Part shown: piece by piece, positions 61,011 through 64,000 of the stretch
How the letters are laid out: every line of letters begins with the position of its first letter
Numbering within the stretch: the stretch's first letter is position 1
Program-made: the position numbers and the translations under genes
The notes under the pieces: model-generated
What the model saw: only the letters and a program-made list of their open reading frames with translations
Told to the model about the DNA's origin: nothing
Databases searched by the model: none
Source of the DNA: Medicago truncatula
Lineage: Eukaryota; Streptophyta; Magnoliopsida; Fabales; Fabaceae
Reading direction: 5' to 3'
DNA: 64,000 bases
Assembly (NCBI RefSeq): GCF_003473485.1
Contig: NC_053047.1
Location: forward strand, 42,146,972 to 42,210,971

Positions 61011-62576
61011 TCATATTTGTGTGGAAAAGAGGAAAGGAAAATTATTTACCAACACTTCACCCACCCACACATCCGACCAAAACCAAGTATTCTCCCCATT
61101 ACCAACACCACAATGAACATTATCCATAAACCACTCCTCCCTACTCAACACCTCTACATCACGCCACCACAAAGATGAGTTGCGCCCCCCACACCACAAC
61201 CGCCCCTCTGACAAGGCATACCGCGCTGACAGCACCCTAAACCACATACTCTCCCTCTCCACCAACATCCGCCAACACCACTTCCTTAACAACGCACTAT
61301 TAAACTCCCTAATTCTCCTTACCCCCAAACCACTAACCTCCTTAACCAGACGACCGCTGAAGGATAAATGTTTGGAGTTCCAGCTAGATAGTCTAGATTT
61401 AATTCGATAAAGTAATGGTTCCCAAAAAGCCAACCGCCTCGCATTACCACCAATGGGAAGCCCCAGATACACAAAAGGGATGGAACCAACCTTACAATTC
61501 AAAACCATAGCTGCTTCCGCTAACCAGGAGGCTGACACGTTAACCCCAACCAACTGGCTCTTAGAAAAATTCACCTTCAGCCCAGATAGAGCTTCAAAGA
61601 GAAGGAGAACCGCCTGCATAGCTCGAATATGGCCCCAAGACTTCTCACCCAAAATAAGAGTATCGTCCGAATTGAAGATGAGACACAACAACAGGGGCGC
61701 TACTACCCACCTTATAACCAACAAATAAACTATTGTCTGACATAGAATTCATCAACACATTGAAACCTTCTGCAGCCAAAAGAAATAGGAAAGGAGAAAG
61801 AGGGTCACCCTGCCTCAATCCCCACCACAAAGAGAATTCATCCGTTGGAGAGCCATTTACCAAAACAGAAGCGGTAGCCGTCTCAATGCATTCTTTTATC
61901 CATTTGCTCCAAAGAGCCGGAAACCCCATTTTCAGCATCACATTTTGTAAAAAACCCTAGTCAATAGAGTCATATGCCTTTTCGAAGTCCACCTTAAACA
62001 GTAAAAGATCCTTCTTGAGTCTATGAGCTTCATCAACTATCTCATTAGCCACCAGAATCCCATCAAGAAATAACTTAAGGAATCACTGACCGAAGTCTAT
62101 TAGCTAACACCTTAGCCAAAATTTTATACAAGCTTCCCACCAAAGAAATGGGGCGGAAATCATTCAAACGTTGAGGACTGTCAACCTTCGGAATGAGAGC
62201 AATAAAGGTACTATTTATCTCCTTAGCCAATTTCTCATTCCTATGAAATTCTTGCAAAAAAACGCATCACATTGTCTTTCAGAAGGTCCCAATTTTTTTT
62301 AATGAAACTAAACGATATACCGCCAGGACCGGGACACATAAAATTGTCACAATCCTACACTACTGCCTTCACTTCATCAAATGAAAAAAGCTTAATCAAA
62401 CCAGCCCCCTCTCCACGAGACAAAGTGCGAAAGTGCACGTTATCCATAGAGGGGTGAACAACACCACTAGGACGAAAATGGGTAGAGAAATGGGAAAACA
62501 CTACACTCGAACATTATTGACACCTTCAACCAACACCCCATTCACCAAAAAGAAAGGAATAGTATTTCGACTGAAA
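61011..62576 (-). mobile_element. LINE reverse transcriptase fragment, copy B, inactive
   Basis: Same element as 34469-36036. B keeps CAG where A has a stop, so FSKSQLVGVNVSASW reads through. But a 2-bp deletion near 61667 destroys the catalytic FADD (it reads FNSDD after a frame change). Other frameshifts and the stops at the RT start (near 62075) are shared with A, so the element was already dead when duplicated. Confidence 0.85.
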
Positions 62577-62732
62577 AAATAATTTATATGAAAGATATGT
62601 TTATATGGTTTAAAAAATGCTCTAAAAAAACTATTAACAAAAAAAAACTCTAATCAAGGAATAAAGTGAAACAAAAAATAAAACTATTTCAATATATATC
62701 ATGAATATAAATATTGTAATAAAACTTATTTA

Positions 62733-62762
<30 letters not shown>
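62733..62762. repeat. Microsatellite (GT)9 then (AT)5-6
   Basis: Compound dinucleotide repeat at 62733-62762. Confidence 0.85.
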
Positions 62763-62763
<1 letters not shown>

Positions 62764-62794
62764 ATTTATTATTTAATAAATATTAAAGATATTA

Positions 62795-62964
62795 GGGTCA
62801 TGTTAACCAGTGCCCGGGCACTAGTTAAGCAGCTAAGAATGGAAAGAAAAAACAAAGTAAACATTAAAAGCAACACTTTTTCAAATTTCAAAAAGTAAAA
62901 TACACTATTTTCAAGAAAACATTTACTTTTATATTTCTTTAACTAGTGCCCGTCAACATTTCCC
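62795..62964. mobile_element. Small Mutator-type MITE, 170 bp
   Basis: Starts GGGTCATGTTAACCAGTGCC and ends CGTCAACATTTCCC, imperfect inverted ends with GGG termini; GGGCACTAGTTAA occurs in both arms. A perfect 9-bp target-site duplication, AAGATATTA, lies at 62786-62794 and 62965-62973. Confidence 0.8.
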
Positions 62965-63596
62965 AAGATATTATAATAGCAGTCATTCTGCGACACACTA
63001 TACTGCTATCGAAGTTTTGGGGTCAGATGCTCTGTGCCGCTATCATGAATTGACAACCTAACATAACAGTACAGCCAACTCGCTTACAAACTTAGAATGG
63101 TGGAATACTATTCACCAGATTAAAGAGTGCTGTAAATATTAGATATGTTGTCGTGTTTGAAGTAATTGGACGTAAATTTTGTAATCATTAATAATCCTTT
63201 TATACAGCCCATAAACAAGACTTGTTAGGTTATCATAACATATAAGCAAATTTGTGCATGCACTCTATTCCCAATAAATATATTTCCCATATTTAATAAT
63301 CCAAATAACAATTTATATATCCATCCAGTTCTTATCGGTCAATACATGCAAAAAGCGAGAGGTGAGCAACAAAGCCATGAAGAAAATACAACTGAAAATA
63401 TTAGAACAGTTTACTTAGTTTCTTATCTTCACCTTCAGTTGATGTTTTCAAATTCATTGTAAAATAAAAATGTTACATTACATATTTTTACCTTGTTTTC
63501 AAAATTGTCACAAAATTGTTAGAAGGAAGTGTTATTTTCACCACTTCCTGAAGAAAATTTTCAATATAAAAAACAAAATGAAAACGGAGTTAAAAA

Positions 63597-63677
63597 GACC
63601 AACTGAAAATGGAAAATAAATCAAACAGTCCCTTTTATGACCAACTGAAAATGGAAAAAAAATCAAACAGTCCCATT
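63597..63677. repeat. Tandem repeat, two 41-bp units
   Basis: GACCAACTGAAAATGGAAAA followed by TAAATCAAACAGTCCC / AAAATCAAACAGTCCC, twice in a row. Confidence 0.75.
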
Positions 63678-64000
63678 AATAATCCTTTTATATCAAACAC
63701 AAACAGGTGCCAGTTGATACAAAAAGATGAGTATTTATCTCCACGTGCAGCATGTTGCATAAGAATTAAAAATCAAGAGAAAAAAAACACTTGAACTACT
63801 TTGAACATTGTCATAATTTATATGCCAGGTGACCAAATCACATGATCAACTATATAAAAGCATATCTTCTTTCATCAGTATATTTTTTTTGAAATAAGGA
63901 AAAAGATAATATGAAGAAAAAAGATGAATAGTCATAGTTACTATTTTAAAAAGAAAAAAGAAAAGATAAGAGAAAGAACACTACCTAGAAATTCACCAAA

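Larger units (their letters stand above)
50462..62576. repeat. Segmental duplication, copy B
   Basis: Direct-repeat partner of 22235-36036, same gene order and orientation. Shorter because of deletions (promoter region, unknown-gene exon 5, carrier exons 2-3) and lack of the hAT-like MITE and SINE found in A. All three genes carry disabling changes. The LINE at the right end stops at the sequence AATAGTATTTCGACTG. Confidence 0.9.
62577..64000. other. Right flank of copy B, no gene found
   Basis: AT-rich DNA unrelated to the A flank. Holds a GT/AT microsatellite, a small Mutator-type MITE and a 41-bp tandem repeat, listed separately. Short frames (63609-63794) follow the tandem repeat and are not convincing. 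Confidence 0.5.

Noticed and set aside
63609-63794. 61-codon plus-strand frame
   Set aside because: Starts inside a 41-bp tandem repeat; Lys/Asn/Ser-rich translation, no domain.

Overview
This 64-kb window is plant nuclear DNA, most likely from a Medicago-like (clover/medic/pea group) legume. It is AT-rich, has GT-AG introns, and carries plant gene families (type III ACC synthase, PRMT1, a DYW-type PPR protein, an F-box/DUF295 protein). The intergenic DNA is full of small transposons. The genus is an inference from overall look, not proven here.

Layout: 241-2214 (minus) is a complete three-exon ACC synthase. From 2.3 to 17.4 kb no gene was found; this stretch holds SINEs, MITEs, a solo-LTR-like piece, a LINE tail nested in a MITE, and a 364-bp foldback MITE. 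17380-21357 (plus) is a complete nine-exon PRMT1-type arginine methyltransferase with an 11-nt microexon. 22.2-36.0 kb is duplication copy A: a saposin-like/DUF3456 secretory protein (minus), an unknown nuclear-looking protein (plus), a mitochondrial CoA-carrier-like gene (plus) and an antisense LINE fragment. 36.3-37.06 kb is a second LINE fragment in the opposite orientation. 37718-39927 is a predicted two-exon gene joining a SIN3-type PAH domain to an F-box/DUF295 protein. 41.7-48.4 kb is a mosaic of gene scraps: saposin-gene 3' ends (twice), F-box 3' ends (twice), a LINE ORF1, an IST1-like pseudogene, carrier 3' flanks (twice) and a PPR 3' end. 48583-49923 (minus) is an intronless DYW-type PPR gene. 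50.46-62.58 kb is duplication copy B, with the same order as A but every gene damaged. The last 1.4 kb is non-coding.

The main story is a segmental duplication with one-sided decay. Copy A genes all have complete reading frames by my splice reconstruction. In copy B the saposin-like gene has two adjacent stop codons, the unknown gene has an 11-bp frameshift deletion, and the carrier lacks exons 2-3 and has lost a signature proline. Between A and B lie remnants of an older third copy. Its flanks suggest an ancestral order of saposin-like (minus), unknown (plus), carrier (plus), PPR (minus). Transposon insertions with target-site duplications, one with an intact empty site in the other copy, let the events be ordered.

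All exon coordinates were read by hand from splice signals, reading phase and A/B comparison. No database search, alignment score or transcript evidence was available.
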